Positions 51,682-61,801 are shown, numbered from the stretch's first letter. The stretch is DNA of 64,000 bases from Bog-756 sp963696495 (GCA_963696495.1 CAVOKJ010000007.1:1-64000); one strand, 5' to 3'. Notes: generated by a model from the letters alone, not told the origin. Made by a program: numbers and translations.

Positions 51682-53481
51682 ATGAGGATCAACAACGTGC
51701 ACCCACGTCCGTCGACCGCCGGGAGGGCATCGGCCGCATGGAAGGGGGCGGCGGCCGCGATCGTCGTCGTCCTCGGAGCCCTCGGGGTCATCGGCACCGC
51801 TCCCGGACACGCCGGCGCGGCACCGACCGCCAACACCTGGAACCAGCAGTTCCCGAACACGAGCCCCCCGACGCTGGCGTTCGCCGCGATGGCCGACGAC
51901 CCGGCCACCGGTCAGGTGGTCCTGTTCGGCGGCGAGGACGGCACCACCTATCTCAATCAGACCTGGACCTGGAACGGGGCCACCTGGACCGAGCAGGCCA
52001 CGACCGCCAACCCCTCCCCCCGGGTGGGCGCGTCCCTGGCCTGGGACCCGACCTCCAACCAACTGGTCCTGTTCGGCGGCAAGGACGGGACTGGCACGTA
52101 TCTCAACGACACGTACACGTGGAGCGGGACCGCCTGGACCCCGGTGACCCCGACCGCCAGCCCGGGGGTCCGGGCCGGTGCCGCGCTGGTGAACGACCCG
52201 TCCACCGGCCTGCTGCTGTTCGGTGGCCAGACGACCGGGACCAACGTCTTCGACAGTGACACCTGGACATGGAACGGCACCACCTGGGCCCCGGTGACCC
52301 CGGCCACCACGGTCCCGCCGGCCCGTGCCGACGCAGCCGTGGGCAGCGACCCGGTCACCGGCCAGCCCGTGCTCTTCGGTGGCTCGAACGGCACCACCTT
52401 CCTCGGCGACACGTACACGTGGACCGGGACCGACTGGACCGCACTGAGCCCGGCGACCAGCCCACCGGCCCGGGCCTACGCCACCGCGGCCAATGACACA
52501 CTCACCTCCCAGCTCCTGGTCTTCGGCGGCGAGAACAACGCCAGTGAGGCCCTCAACGACACCTGGGCGTGGAACGGGACCACCTGGGCCCAGCAGTCCC
52601 CGAACGACAGCCCGCTGGCCCGGGCCGACGCCGCCATGGCCACCGACCCGGTCACCCACCAGCCGCTGCTCTTCGGTGGCCTGAACGCCGAGCACTACGG
52701 CGACACCTGGACCTACGGTCCCCCGGCTCCGTCCGGCTACTGGCTGGCCGCCAGCGACGGCGGCATCTTCTCCTACGGCAGTGCCACCTTCTGGGGCTCC
52801 CACGGCGGCTCGCCGCTCAACAAGCCCATCGTCGGCGTGGCCGCCACCCCGGGTGGGAAGGGCTACTGGCTGGTGGCCAGCGACGGCGGCGTCTTCTCCT
52901 ACGGGAACGCCGCGTTCCACGGCTCCCACGGCGGCTCACCCCTCAACAAGCCCATCGTGGGCATGGCGGCCACCCCGGACGGGAAGGGCTACTGGCTGGT
53001 GGCCAGCGACGGCGGCGTCTTCTCCTACGGCGACGCCGTCTTCCAGGGCTCGCACGGCGGCTCGCCGCTCAACAAGCCCATCGTGGGCATGGCCACCACC
53101 CCGGACGGGAAGGGCTACTGGCTGGTGGCCAGCGACGGCGGCGTCTTCTCCTACGGCGACGCCGTCTTCCAGGGCTCGCACGGCGGCTCGCCGCTCAACA
53201 AGCCCATCGTGGGCGTGGCCGCCACCCCGGACGGTGGGGGCTACTGGCTCGTGGCCAGCGACGGGGGCATCTTCTCCTACGGTGACGCCACCTTCGAGGG
53301 CTCCCACGGCGGCTCGCCGCTCAACGAGCCCATCGTGGGCATGGCCTCGACGGCGGGGGGTGAGGGCTACTGGCTGGTGGCCAGCGACGGCGGCGTCTTC
53401 TCCTACGGCGATGCCGTCTTCGAGGGCTCGCACGGCGGCTCGCCCCTCAACAAGCCCATCGTGGGCATGGCAGCCGCGTAG
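51682..53481 (+). CDS. Secreted kelch-like plus DGG-repeat protein
   Basis: 599 residues from the ATG at 51682, with AGAGG upstream. A signal peptide (AAAAIVVVLGALGVIG, cleavage near the AGAAP) leads to six kelch-like units of about 55 residues. Each has an L-F-G-G turn and a T-W-T-W-N-G-type strand. Six 42-residue G-Y-W-L-V-A-S-D-G-G-V-F-S-Y-G-D-A units follow, encoded by 126-nt near-identical DNA repeats. Two beta-propellers in tandem are the likely structure. The gene sits 193 nt after the GH8 gene on the same strand, so it may bind the glucan or be its surface partner. No enzymatic motif is seen. Confidence 0.75.
   Translation: MRINNVHPRPSTAGRASAAWKGAAAAIVVVLGALGVIGTAPGHAGAAPTANTWNQQFPNTSPPTLAFAAMADDPATGQVVLFGGEDGTTYLNQTWTWNGATWTEQATTANPSPRVGASLAWDPTSNQLVLFGGKDGTGTYLNDTYTWSGTAWTPVTPTASPGVRAGAALVNDPSTGLLLFGGQTTGTNVFDSDTWTWNGTTWAPVTPATTVPPARADAAVGSDPVTGQPVLFGGSNGTTFLGDTYTWTGTDWTALSPATSPPARAYATAANDTLTSQLLVFGGENNASEALNDTWAWNGTTWAQQSPNDSPLARADAAMATDPVTHQPLLFGGLNAEHYGDTWTYGPPAPSGYWLAASDGGIFSYGSATFWGSHGGSPLNKPIVGVAATPGGKGYWLVASDGGVFSYGNAAFHGSHGGSPLNKPIVGMAATPDGKGYWLVASDGGVFSYGDAVFQGSHGGSPLNKPIVGMATTPDGKGYWLVASDGGVFSYGDAVFQGSHGGSPLNKPIVGVAATPDGGGYWLVASDGGIFSYGDATFEGSHGGSPLNEPIVGMASTAGGEGYWLVASDGGVFSYGDAVFEGSHGGSPLNKPIVGMAAA
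52735..53481. repeat. 126-nt tandem coding repeats
   Basis: Nearly six units of 126 nt with long identical stretches, including the part coding GSHGGSPLNKPIVG. The third and fourth units are almost identical at DNA level, which points to recent duplication or gene conversion. No spacers are present, so this is not CRISPR. Confidence 0.9.
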
Positions 53482-53502
53482 CAGCCGACGCTGGGAGGCC
53501 GG

Positions 53503-53690
53503 TCAGTTGTCGGCCAGGGCAACCCGAGCGAGCGCCTCGACCGGGGCCAGGGCACCGGGGGCCTGGGCGGCCACGACCGTCCGGCTGGCGTTCGAGTAGG
53601 CGTTGACGATCGAGCGGCCGCCCGTGGTCGCACCGAAGGCCCCGTCACCTACGGCGCCGACGGCGTCGTCGACAACGCCGTCACCGGCAC
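53503..53690 (-). other. Possible C-terminal coding remnant
   Basis: Read on the minus strand from about 53690 to a TGA at 53503, the sequence looks protein-like: GDGVVDDAVGAVGDGAFG, then RSIVNAYSNASRTVVAA and VEALARVALADN. I find no ATG, GTG or TTG in frame near it. It may be the end of a lost gene or chance. Confidence 0.25.
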
Positions 53691-53759
53691 GAGTTGTCCC
53701 TGGTCGGGTTGTCCCTGGTCGCCTACGGTAGAGGCGTGCGGGCAGTGGATGGGGCGCCG

Positions 53760-56700
53760 GTGACCACGGAGAACGTGGCGATCCTGTTCACGGACATCGT
53801 GGGCTCGACCAGACTGTCCCAACGCCTCTCGCCGGAGGTGGGCGACGAGGTCCGCCGGGACCACTTCTCGATCCTCCGCCAGGTCATCGCTGAAGTGGGC
53901 GGAACCGAGGTCAAGAACCTGGGCGACGGACTGATGATCGTCTTCGCGTCGGCCTCGGCCGGCCTGGACTGCGCGGTGGCCATGCAACAGCGCGTGGACC
54001 AGGACAACCGGCGCAACGACCGGGCGGTCGGTCTCCGGGTGGGGCTCAGCGCCGGCGAGGTCACCCGGGAGGACGGCGACTACTTCGGTGACGCGGTCAT
54101 CGAGGCGGCCCGGCTCTGTGCGCACTGCGACAGCGGCCAGGTGCTGGCCACCGAGGTCGTCCGGGCCATCGCCGGTCGTCGGAACCGCCACGAATGCCGG
54201 TCGGTGGGCGAGCTCTCCCTCAAGGGTCTGCCCTCGCCCGTCGATGCGCTGGAGGTGCTCTGGGAACCCCTGGGCGCCGACCTCGACGTCGGCATCGCCC
54301 TCCCCCGCCGGCTCTCGGCACGCCCGGCCGTCGGCGTGGTCGGCCGGCAGACCGAGATGACGTTGGTCACCGACGCCATGAAGCGGGTGTCGGAAGGCCA
54401 GGGACGCGAGATCGTGCTGATCTCCGGGGAGGCCGGGCAGGGCAAGACGACGTTGGTGGCCGAGGCCGCCCGGGCGGCGTCCGACGACGGGGCGTGCATC
54501 CTGCTCGGCCACTGCGAGGAGGACCTGGCCACCCCCTATCAGCTCTTCGCCGAGGCGCTCGGCCACTTCGTCACCCACGCCCCCGACGACGAGTTGCTCG
54601 CCCACATCGCCGACCACGGATCCGAGCTGTCCCGGCTGGTCCCGGCCCTGGCCGACCGCATCCCCGACCTACCACCGTCCAGGGCCACCGACCCCGACAC
54701 GGATCGCTACCTGCTCTTCGCCGCCGTGGTGGGACTGCTGGCCACCACCTCGGCCGGGCGACCGGTGGTCCTGGTGCTCGACGACCTCCAGTGGGCCGAC
54801 AAGGCCAGCTTGGTCCTCCTCCGGCACCTGGCCTCCTCGGACCAGGCCATGCGGGTCATGGTCCTCGGGACCCACCGCGACACCGAGCTGTCGGCGACCC
54901 ATCCGCTCACCGAGACCCTGGCGGCGCTCCATCGGCTCAGCGGGGTGTCCCGCATCCGGCTCTCGGGTCTCGACGACAGCGGTGTGGTGTCCTATCTGGC
55001 GGCGGCCGCCGGCCAGGACCTGGACGACGCCGCGGTCGGCCTCGCCCATGCCATCTACCGGGAGACCGACGGCAACCCCTTCTTCGTGGGCGAGGTGTTG
55101 CGTCACCTCACCGAGACCGGAGCCATCTACCGGGACGGGACGGGTCGATGGGTGGCCGACAACCCCCCCGAGCAGATGCCGCTGCCCGACAGCCTGCGCA
55201 CGGTCATCGGGGCGAGGGTCGGTCGGTTGGGCGAGCGGGCCGGACGCGTGCTGTCGGTGGCCTCGGTGATCGGCCGGGACTTCGACCTCGACCTGCTGGC
55301 CCGGGCCACCGGGACGGACGACGACGAACTGCTCGACGTCCTCGAGGCCGCGGCCTCCGCCGCACTGGTGCGCGAGCCGCCCGACACCACCGGGAGGTAC
55401 AACTTCGCCCACGCCCTCATCCAGCACACGCTCTACGAGGAACTGGGTCCCACCCGAAGGGCGAGGACGCACCGTCGGGTGGCCGAGGCGCTGGAGGAGC
55501 TCTGCGGTGACCACCCCGGATCGCGGGTGGGCGAACTGGCCCGCCACTGGATCGCCGCCTCCCAGCCGATGGACCTGGCCAGGGCCGTCGGCTACTCCCA
55601 CCAGGCTGGCGACGCCGCGCTGGCCGCGCTGGCGCCGGCCGACGCCCTCCGCCACTACGCCCAGGCCCTCGAGCTCCTGCGCCGGGTCGACGACCGCGAC
55701 CCGGTGGTGGGTCTCGACCTGGCCATCGGACTCGGCACCGCCCAACGCCAGACCGGCGACGCTGCCTACCGCCAGGTTCTCCTCGATGCCGCCCACCGGG
55801 CTGCCGACCTCGGCGACGCCGAACGTCTGGCGGCGGCGGCCCTGGCCAACGACCGGGGATGGTACAGCTCGGTCGGCGTCATCGACGACGAGAAGGTGGC
55901 GGTCCTCGAGTTGGCCCTCGAGCATCGATCGGGCGACGACCCCGAACGGGCGCTGCTGCTGGCCAATCTCTGCTCCGAGCTCACCTACGGAAGCCCTCTC
56001 GAACGCCGACAGGAGCTGGCCGCAGAGGCGGTGGCCATCGCCGGCGCCTCGGGTGATGACGCCGTGCTGGTGCGAGTCCTCAATCACGTCTGCTACCCGC
56101 TCTACGTACCGCAGATGCTCGACCAGCTCCTGGTCCGCACGGCCGACGCCCTCCGCCGCGCCGACTCCCTGGGAGACGCGGTGCTGCAGTTCTGGTCGGC
56201 CTATTGGCGCTCCTGCGTGGTGCCGATGGCCGGGGACGTCGACGAGTTCGACCGTTGCTCGGCGGTGATGAGGGCGCTCGTCGACCGGCTCGACCAGCCG
56301 ATGCTGCACTGGTCCTACCTCATCCAGCAGACCCACCGCGCCCTGATCGCCGGAGACACCGACGAGGCCGAACGCCTGGCCGGCGTCTGTCTCGAGGTCG
56401 GCACCGAGAGCGGTCAACCCGATGCCGGCACCATCTTCGCCATGCACCTCCTGGGCGCCCACGAGCAGCGCGGCACCGCCGACGTGCTCATCCCGGTCAT
56501 CGAGGAGATCCGCGCCGACATGCAGGACATCGCCAAGGCGGCGGTCGAGAGTGCGCTGTCCTCCGCCTATCTGGACGCCGGTCGACTCGAGGACGCCCAC
56601 CGGATACTCGTCGGGTTCGCCGAGGGGGGTTTCGAGCTGCCGGTCGACTCGGTATGGCTCGTGTCGATGACCACGTATGCCAACGTCGCCATCGAGTGTG

Positions 56701-57072
56701 AGGACCGCCGGGCGGCCGGGCACCTGTTCGTCCTGCTCGAACCGTGGTCGGAGCAGTTGTCCACCAACGGCGGCGGCTCGACCAACGGACCGGTCAGTCA
56801 GTTCCTCGGTGGGCTCGCCACCGTCCTCGGCCGCTACGACGAGGCCGATTCGTACTTCACCCGGGCCACCGCCTTCAACCACCGCATGAGGGCGAGGTTC
56901 TTCGCCGCCCGGACCAACCTCCTGTGGGGGAGGATGCTCACGGAGCGTGGTGGCCCGGGTCGACAGGGAGAAGGCACGCACCCTCCTGACGAACGCCCAT
57001 GCCTCGGCGAAGGCCCACGGTTACGGCGGCGTCGAGCGACGCTCCGCGGCTGCACTCCGAGAGGTCGGCTGA
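53760..57072 (+). CDS. Class III cyclase plus AAA ATPase regulator, 3' frameshift
   Basis: The best start is the GTG at 53760 (VTTENVAILFTD), with GGGG upstream. Residues 1-170 form a class III nucleotide cyclase domain: metal Asp12 in LFTDIVGST, second Asp in NLGDGLMIVF, and GDYFGDAVIEAARLC. An AAA_16 ATPase follows (GVVGRQTEM, Walker A GEAGQGKTT near 222, Walker B VVLVLDDLQWAD near 337), then a long helical repeat region of TPR type. The frame as given runs to 57104 with an Arg-rich tail. Removing one base near 56957-56961 instead gives the smooth ending DREKARTLL...AAALREVG with a stop at 57072. This is probably a frameshift, real or from sequencing. Such proteins are signal-responsive regulators, and no LuxR-type DNA-binding domain is present. 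Confidence 0.8.
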
Positions 57073-57241
57073 CCGTCCGCGCCGGACAGAGGCCCAGGTC
57101 GTAGCTCTGGTGCACGACGGTGCGGCGGGTGTCACACGGCGTCGAGCACGGGACGCGCAGAATCGTCCCTCCTCCCACCCGGCGACGCCGGGCCGCCTCA
57201 CCGGCATCCCCTGCCATCGGCGACCACGCCGTCGTCATTCG

Positions 57242-57270
57242 TTGACAATGGCAGCCGGGTCAGGATGTCG
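57242..57270 (+). promoter_or_regulatory. Possible promoter of the secreted protein
   Basis: A perfect -35 hexamer TTGACA at 57242-57247. At 17 nt spacing the -10 match is poor, while TATGGT lies 24 nt away. It is 110 nt before the start of the secreted protein. Weak evidence. Confidence 0.25.
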
Positions 57271-57356
57271 GTATGGTGCTCTGGGTTCGACGCCAGCAGG
57301 CGGGCTCGGCTCGGAGCGTCATCAGTGACGCCTGCACACCCAACAGGAGGCATTCC

Positions 57357-58241
57357 ATGACTCGGCGGAACAAGAAGTGGCGGGGCGGCTCGATCGTCCG
57401 AATGATCGCACTGCTCGCAGCAGTGAGCATCGGGGTGATCGGACTCTCGAGTTCGGTCGCCGGTGCCAGGGCGGTCAAGATCCCCAGGTACCAGAACAAG
57501 CTGTCGTCCAACACCAACGGCTGGTGCACCCCGGCGCAGGGTTGCAACGGCCAGGGCGGCAACCAGGCGGACTACGGCACCATTGACATCGTCAAGCCCT
57601 CGTACTCCAACTACGGCGGCTACGCCGACGGCGCGCCGGCCCCGGCGGGCCAGAAGAAGTACGCCCGCATCAGCGGTGCGGGCCTGGACCAGGACACCAT
57701 CGGCGGTTGCCCGACCCCCGGCTACGACGCCAGCCTGAACACCCCCTACTGTGAGGGCCCCTACGTCTGCTACGGAGGATCCTGCTCGGAGGCCGTCTTC
57801 CCGACCAACGGATTCACCTCGTCGATCCTGGTCTACATCGATCCCACCTGGGCGGCCGCCCATCCGGGACAGGAAGTGGACTGGGACGTCGGCCTGAACA
57901 ACACCTCGGGCTCCTACCTGAACGACAACGGCTTCACGTTGTGCACCACCACGGCCGGTGGCGGTGGCTTCTATGTGAACCTCAACCAGTTCAGCAGCTG
58001 CAATCCGAGCTCCGAGGAGCTGACGGCGGCCGGTTGGTACAACCTCAAGCAGGACTTCCAATCGGTGGCGGGTCAGGTCGTCGTGACCTACACGCTGACG
58101 CCGCCGACCGGTCCGGTCTGGTCGAGCGTCGTCAACACGGGCGAGCCGACATCCGGAACGGGTGGGCCCAGCTACGGCTGGTTCGCCGATGAGGACGTCC
58201 TCGGCCTGCCGATCGCCCAGATCTCGTTGCAGGACAACTGA
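57357..58241 (+). CDS. Secreted protein, unknown family
   Basis: 294 residues from the ATG at 57357 with GGAGGCATTCC directly upstream. A basic N-terminus and a hydrophobic signal (MIALLAAVSIGVIGLSSSV), cleaved near AGARA, show export. The mature part has about seven Cys in pairs (WCTPAQGC, GGCPTPG, YCEGPYVCYGGSC, LCTT, SSCNPS). It is rich in Gly, Tyr, Asn and aromatic beta-strand patterns, with SILVYIDPTWA and VDWDVGLNNTSG. The repeated NYGGYADG-like turns suggest a beta-sandwich binding or hydrolase-like fold. I do not recognise the family. It is monocistronic. Confidence 0.65.
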   Translation: MTRRNKKWRGGSIVRMIALLAAVSIGVIGLSSSVAGARAVKIPRYQNKLSSNTNGWCTPAQGCNGQGGNQADYGTIDIVKPSYSNYGGYADGAPAPAGQKKYARISGAGLDQDTIGGCPTPGYDASLNTPYCEGPYVCYGGSCSEAVFPTNGFTSSILVYIDPTWAAAHPGQEVDWDVGLNNTSGSYLNDNGFTLCTTTAGGGGFYVNLNQFSSCNPSSEELTAAGWYNLKQDFQSVAGQVVVTYTLTPPTGPVWSSVVNTGEPTSGTGGPSYGWFADEDVLGLPIAQISLQDN

Positions 58242-58385
58242 GCGCGGCATCCGACGAGGCGTATCTCACGCCCGTCATCGGCACAGACTGACGATCCGCC
58301 CCCGACGAGGACCACCACGGTCCGAGTCGGGGGCGGATCCGTTCCCGGACCATCCCCCGGCCGCCGTGTGGTGCCCCGTACCATC

Positions 58386-58426
58386 AATTGTGACGATGGC
58401 AAATCGGCCGCACACGTGTGACAATT
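58386..58426. promoter_or_regulatory. Inverted repeat upstream of the alpha/beta hydrolase
   Basis: AATTGTGAC at 58386-58394 and GTGACAATT at 58418-58426 share outer arms AATTGT/ACAATT. The perfect 10-nt palindrome CACACGTGTG (58411-58420) overlaps the right arm. It lies in the 300-nt gap after the secreted protein, 116 nt before the hydrolase start. It is a possible operator. The rest of the gap (58242-58541) holds nothing else I can support. Confidence 0.35.
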
Positions 58427-58541
58427 CAGGGCAGGTCAGTGGTCGTGGGCTGAGCAAATGGGGCAGGGCAGTGTCACGGAGTTCGGTGCTGACAGTCAGT
58501 TCGGTGGTGGGGACGGCGCCTTGGGTCGCGGGCGCCGAGCC

Positions 58542-59165
58542 ATGAGCAGGGTCCTCGTCTTCGTCGGGGGCTTCGCGGCTCCCGGTAACGAGTGGCCGCT
58601 GACACCGATCCGTCGGAGCGCCCGTGAACGGGGCTGGCGAACCAAGTACTTCAACGAGCGGCTGGCCTTCGGACCGATCTCCACCTCGGCCGGCCGACTG
58701 GTCACCCTGATCGACCAACTGCAGGAGACCCACGACACCATCGTGGTCGTCGGCCACTCCATGGGCGGCCTGGTCGCCGAGCACGCCGCGGCACTCGGCG
58801 CGCCGATCGACGCGCTCGTGACCATCGGCACACCGCACCAGGGCCATTCGCTGTCGCGGTTCGGGCCCCTACCGGTCATGAGGGAGATGGGGACCAACAG
58901 CGCCTATCTGAGGAACGTCGCCGCCATTGCCGGCAGGCGCCCACCGCTTCTGGTGATCACCGCGTCGAGGGACAGGCTGGTGCCGAAGCGGGCGACACGG
59001 CCGAGCAGGCCACACGATCTGGTGGAGATACCGGGCGTCGGACACCTGGGCGTGATCTTCGATCAGCGCACAGCCGACGCCATCGTGGAGTGGGCCGAGG
59101 CCCATCAGCGACGGGCACGCACGAGACGCACCGGTACTCACCCTGGAGCCGCTCGTCCGGCGTGA
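58542..59165 (+). CDS. Alpha/beta hydrolase (lipase/esterase-like)
   Basis: 207 residues from the ATG at 58542 (MSRVLVFVGGF). The nucleophile elbow is G-H-S-M-G-G near residue 70, and DRLVPKRA carries the likely catalytic Asp region and PGVGHLGVIF the catalytic His. This is the serine hydrolase triad order. There is no signal peptide, so it is probably cytoplasmic. The frame is open upstream to 58458, but the hydrophobic first strand favours the later ATG. Substrate unknown; PGAP1-like or lipase relatives share the short form. Confidence 0.75.
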   Translation: MSRVLVFVGGFAAPGNEWPLTPIRRSARERGWRTKYFNERLAFGPISTSAGRLVTLIDQLQETHDTIVVVGHSMGGLVAEHAAALGAPIDALVTIGTPHQGHSLSRFGPLPVMREMGTNSAYLRNVAAIAGRRPPLLVITASRDRLVPKRATRPSRPHDLVEIPGVGHLGVIFDQRTADAIVEWAEAHQRRARTRRTGTHPGAARPA

Positions 59166-59249
59166 GACGCCGGGTCCTCCGCCCGTCACCCGGCGTCGGC
59201 GCACCCGGTGGCACCACCGTCGCCTCCACGGTGCGGCAGGCGCCGCGCC

Positions 59250-59936
59250 TCATCCGGCCGGTGGGGACCGACGGCGTCGGAGCCAGGTCCGGGTCAGGCT
59301 CCGGTAGGCCTCCGCAGCCAGTCCGTCGACGAGCATCACCACGCCGACGCCGAACGCCACTCCGGCCAGTGCGTCGCTCGGGAAGTGCCAACGGAGGGCG
59401 ATCACGGCGACGGCCATCCACAGGGAGAACAGCGTGGCCACGACGGCGGTCACCGGACGCCAGCGACTCGGACTGGCCAACACGGCGGCGGTGGCCAATG
59501 CGGCCGCTCCCACCGTTGAACCCGACGGGTAGGAAAAAGAGCCGGCGATCGACCGACCCACCCAGGGCTTGATCAACAGCTCGCAGGCCACCAACGCCAA
59601 CGGAGGGGCGACGAGGCAGGCAAGGGCCCGTGGCCGGTTTCGTCGGACCGTCACGGCGGCGAGGAACACCGAGCCGAGGATGACGACGAACGGGTACCGG
59701 AGGGCCGTCACGGTCGTGAACCACGATCCCTTGGTGGAGGTGACCTCGATCCAGTGGTCGAAGGCCGCCGGCTCCGGTCGGAAGGCAAAGTAGATCCCGC
59801 CCAGTGCGGTCAATGCCACCAGGATGCCGCCGACGACAATCTCGCGTCGGGCCGCACCTCGCCCGCCGTCACGGCCGACCGGGGGGATCGAAACCGGAGC
59901 GGGCGGGGCGGAATCTTGGGCGGAATCGACCGGCAT
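59250..59936 (-). CDS. PAP2-family membrane phosphatase
   Basis: 228 residues from the ATG at 59936; the adjacent GTG at 59939 is also possible, while the longer frame upstream is composition noise. It has five or six membrane segments. PAP2 motif 2 is present as FSYPSGST and motif 3 as RWHFPSDALAG, with the catalytic His and supporting Asp. KPWVGRS corresponds to motif 1. Such enzymes dephosphorylate lipid phosphates such as undecaprenyl diphosphate or phosphatidate at the outer face. This would fit carrier-lipid recycling for the many glycan systems in the window. It is 122 nt upstream of the end of the GT-C gene on the same strand. Confidence 0.75.
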   Translation of the reverse strand: MPVDSAQDSAPPAPVSIPPVGRDGGRGAARREIVVGGILVALTALGGIYFAFRPEPAAFDHWIEVTSTKGSWFTTVTALRYPFVVILGSVFLAAVTVRRNRPRALACLVAPPLALVACELLIKPWVGRSIAGSFSYPSGSTVGAAALATAAVLASPSRWRPVTAVVATLFSLWMAVAVIALRWHFPSDALAGVAFGVGVVMLVDGLAAEAYRSLTRTWLRRRRSPPAG

Positions 59937-60058
59937 CACCAAGGGCACACTACTAGGCAGGCCTGGATTTTCGGATCGCCCTCCCCCGGTTGTCCCACCC
60001 GATCGGGCACCGCCGCCGGTGGCGGTGCCATGCCCGTCGGGGCTCCGGCCCACTGTGA

Positions 60059-61297
60059 CTAGATGTACTTGACACTCAAGGCGGCGACGAGGAGCCACAC
60101 GCACCACGTCAGTCCGGTCAGCACCATCGGCCGGAACGAGCGGGTCCCGAGCAGGACGCCCGACCCCAAGACGAACACCTCGACCATGGTCCGGAACTCG
60201 CGTGGGTCGTTGTTCCACACGGAGGTGGACAACACGGCCAACAGGACGAAGGCGAAGACGAAGGCCAGTCGTTCGAAGGGGGACGAGGTGGTGCGGCGGA
60301 GGTTCACCAGGGACAGGATGATGACGGCGAGCAGCATGGCCAGTTGGATCAACTCGAGCAGGTTGGTGAGCTTCGGGTGTTCGATCCAACCGCTGATCGT
60401 CCGGATCGCACCGCTGAACGGGACCGAGGCGTTCTGTCCCTCCGAGGTCAGGGGAAGGGTGCCATAGGCGGCATAACACAGGGCTTGCCAGGCCACGAAC
60501 ACCGCCAGCGGCGTCGCCCAGGCGAGATCCGCCCGGCTGAGCCGGTCACGTCGCCGCCCGAAGTCGACCAGGCGGGTGACCAGCAGAGCAGCCACCACCA
60601 ACATGGCGGTCTCGCGGGACAGTACGGCCCCGGAGAAGGCCAGGCCGGCGAGCAGGTACCGGTCCGAACGCCACGCCACGATGCCGGCGACCACCAAGGT
60701 GATGGCCGTGATCTCCGTCAGGTCGCGGCTGAGGCTCCACACCATGCCGAAGTAGCCGGCCGGCAGCAGTCCCCAGAGTGCATGGCGGCCCAGGGATTGG
60801 GCCCACTTCCCCGAGAAGAAGCCCATCACCCCCAGCATGACGACGTTGACGGCGACCAGGGCGTACGGAACGGCACCCGACTGACCACCGGACGCCAGCC
60901 ACGCCAGCCACGAGTACACGATCCGTTGGCGCCGCAGGGCGAAATCGAAGGTGATCCCGTGGGCGGACCAGGCCAGGTTCCATGGTTCGAGTGCGAGCCG
61001 ATAGTAGAACTGCCCGTCGTAGCCCCTCGACCCGATGGCGAGACCGTGTGGGGCCTCGGAGGCACTGGTGAATTGGGATCCCGCCTGGACGAACGTGCTG
61101 ATGTTGCCGTGCGCCGCGTCGATCAGCCGCAGGATCACGAAGCAGAGGGCGATGACGAGGAGCATGGCCGCCGGGAGCAGCGGGGTGTTCAGGTTCGGCC
61201 TCGCCGCCACCCAGTCGTGGGCCAGCAATTCGAGCTCCCCCAGACGGGAAGTCCGGGGTGGCTCGTCCGTGGTCACAACATCGGGCTCAACTATCAC
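60059..61297 (-). CDS. GT-C type membrane glycosyltransferase, GYDGQFYY motif
   Basis: A 412-residue protein. A ~45-residue cytoplasmic head precedes about nine membrane segments. The first outer loop contains R-G-Y-D-G-Q-F-Y-Y-R-L-A and PWNLAW, a conserved acidic motif seen in actinobacterial GT-C proteins related to the GT87/mannosyltransferase group. SLSRDLTEITAI is a second loop feature. It probably uses polyprenyl-phosphate sugars on the outer face of the membrane; donor and acceptor are unknown. It precedes the PAP2 gene on the same strand. Confidence 0.7.
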   Translation of the reverse strand: MIVEPDVVTTDEPPRTSRLGELELLAHDWVAARPNLNTPLLPAAMLLVIALCFVILRLIDAAHGNISTFVQAGSQFTSASEAPHGLAIGSRGYDGQFYYRLALEPWNLAWSAHGITFDFALRRQRIVYSWLAWLASGGQSGAVPYALVAVNVVMLGVMGFFSGKWAQSLGRHALWGLLPAGYFGMVWSLSRDLTEITAITLVVAGIVAWRSDRYLLAGLAFSGAVLSRETAMLVVAALLVTRLVDFGRRRDRLSRADLAWATPLAVFVAWQALCYAAYGTLPLTSEGQNASVPFSGAIRTISGWIEHPKLTNLLELIQLAMLLAVIILSLVNLRRTTSSPFERLAFVFAFVLLAVLSTSVWNNDPREFRTMVEVFVLGSGVLLGTRSFRPMVLTGLTWCVWLLVAALSVKYI

Positions 61298-61801
61298 GCC
61301 GTGTACCGTCCATCAGTTTCGCCTGCCGACCGAGCCGTCCGAGAAACCCTAGGACCATTGCCGCCGGCACGGGGATCGAGTGCTAGTCATTCGTCGGCCC
61401 CGGACGCGCCCATCTTGAGGACGAAGTCCATGTCACGCCTGATTTCCGGGGGGCGAAGTCCTTCGTGGTCGGGCCCGGGGAGACAGCCAGGATGGTCGAG
61501 CCCGACCAACCGTCGAGGAGACGGTGTCGCACCTCGTCCGTCCGCGGTCCCGCCCCTGTAGTCCCGGTAGCGTCCTCCGGGGCCGGGAGTTGCCCCCGGA
61601 TGCCGGACCGGTGTCCACGCCCGTCCCCCTCCGGCCCGCTGGGTGCGAGGTCCCGGGCGGGTCTTCGGCGTGGCGGCGGCCCTCTCATCTTCATCCAAGG
61701 ATCGATCCCTATAGTCTTTGTGCTGTAGGACCTTCTTCGGTTTGGCCGGGATTCACGCAGGGTAGCGACCGCAGTACCCGGCAGACCAGGCAGGGGGCAC
61801 A
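61298..61801. other. 504-nt divergent intergenic region
   Basis: This lies between the GT-C gene (minus) and the LPFSG protein (plus). No supported gene is present, and the overlapping frames are GC-driven. A short A+T-rich stretch (CCTATAGTCTTTGTGCTG, about 61706-61723) is a candidate promoter area for the plus-strand gene. Confidence 0.35.
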
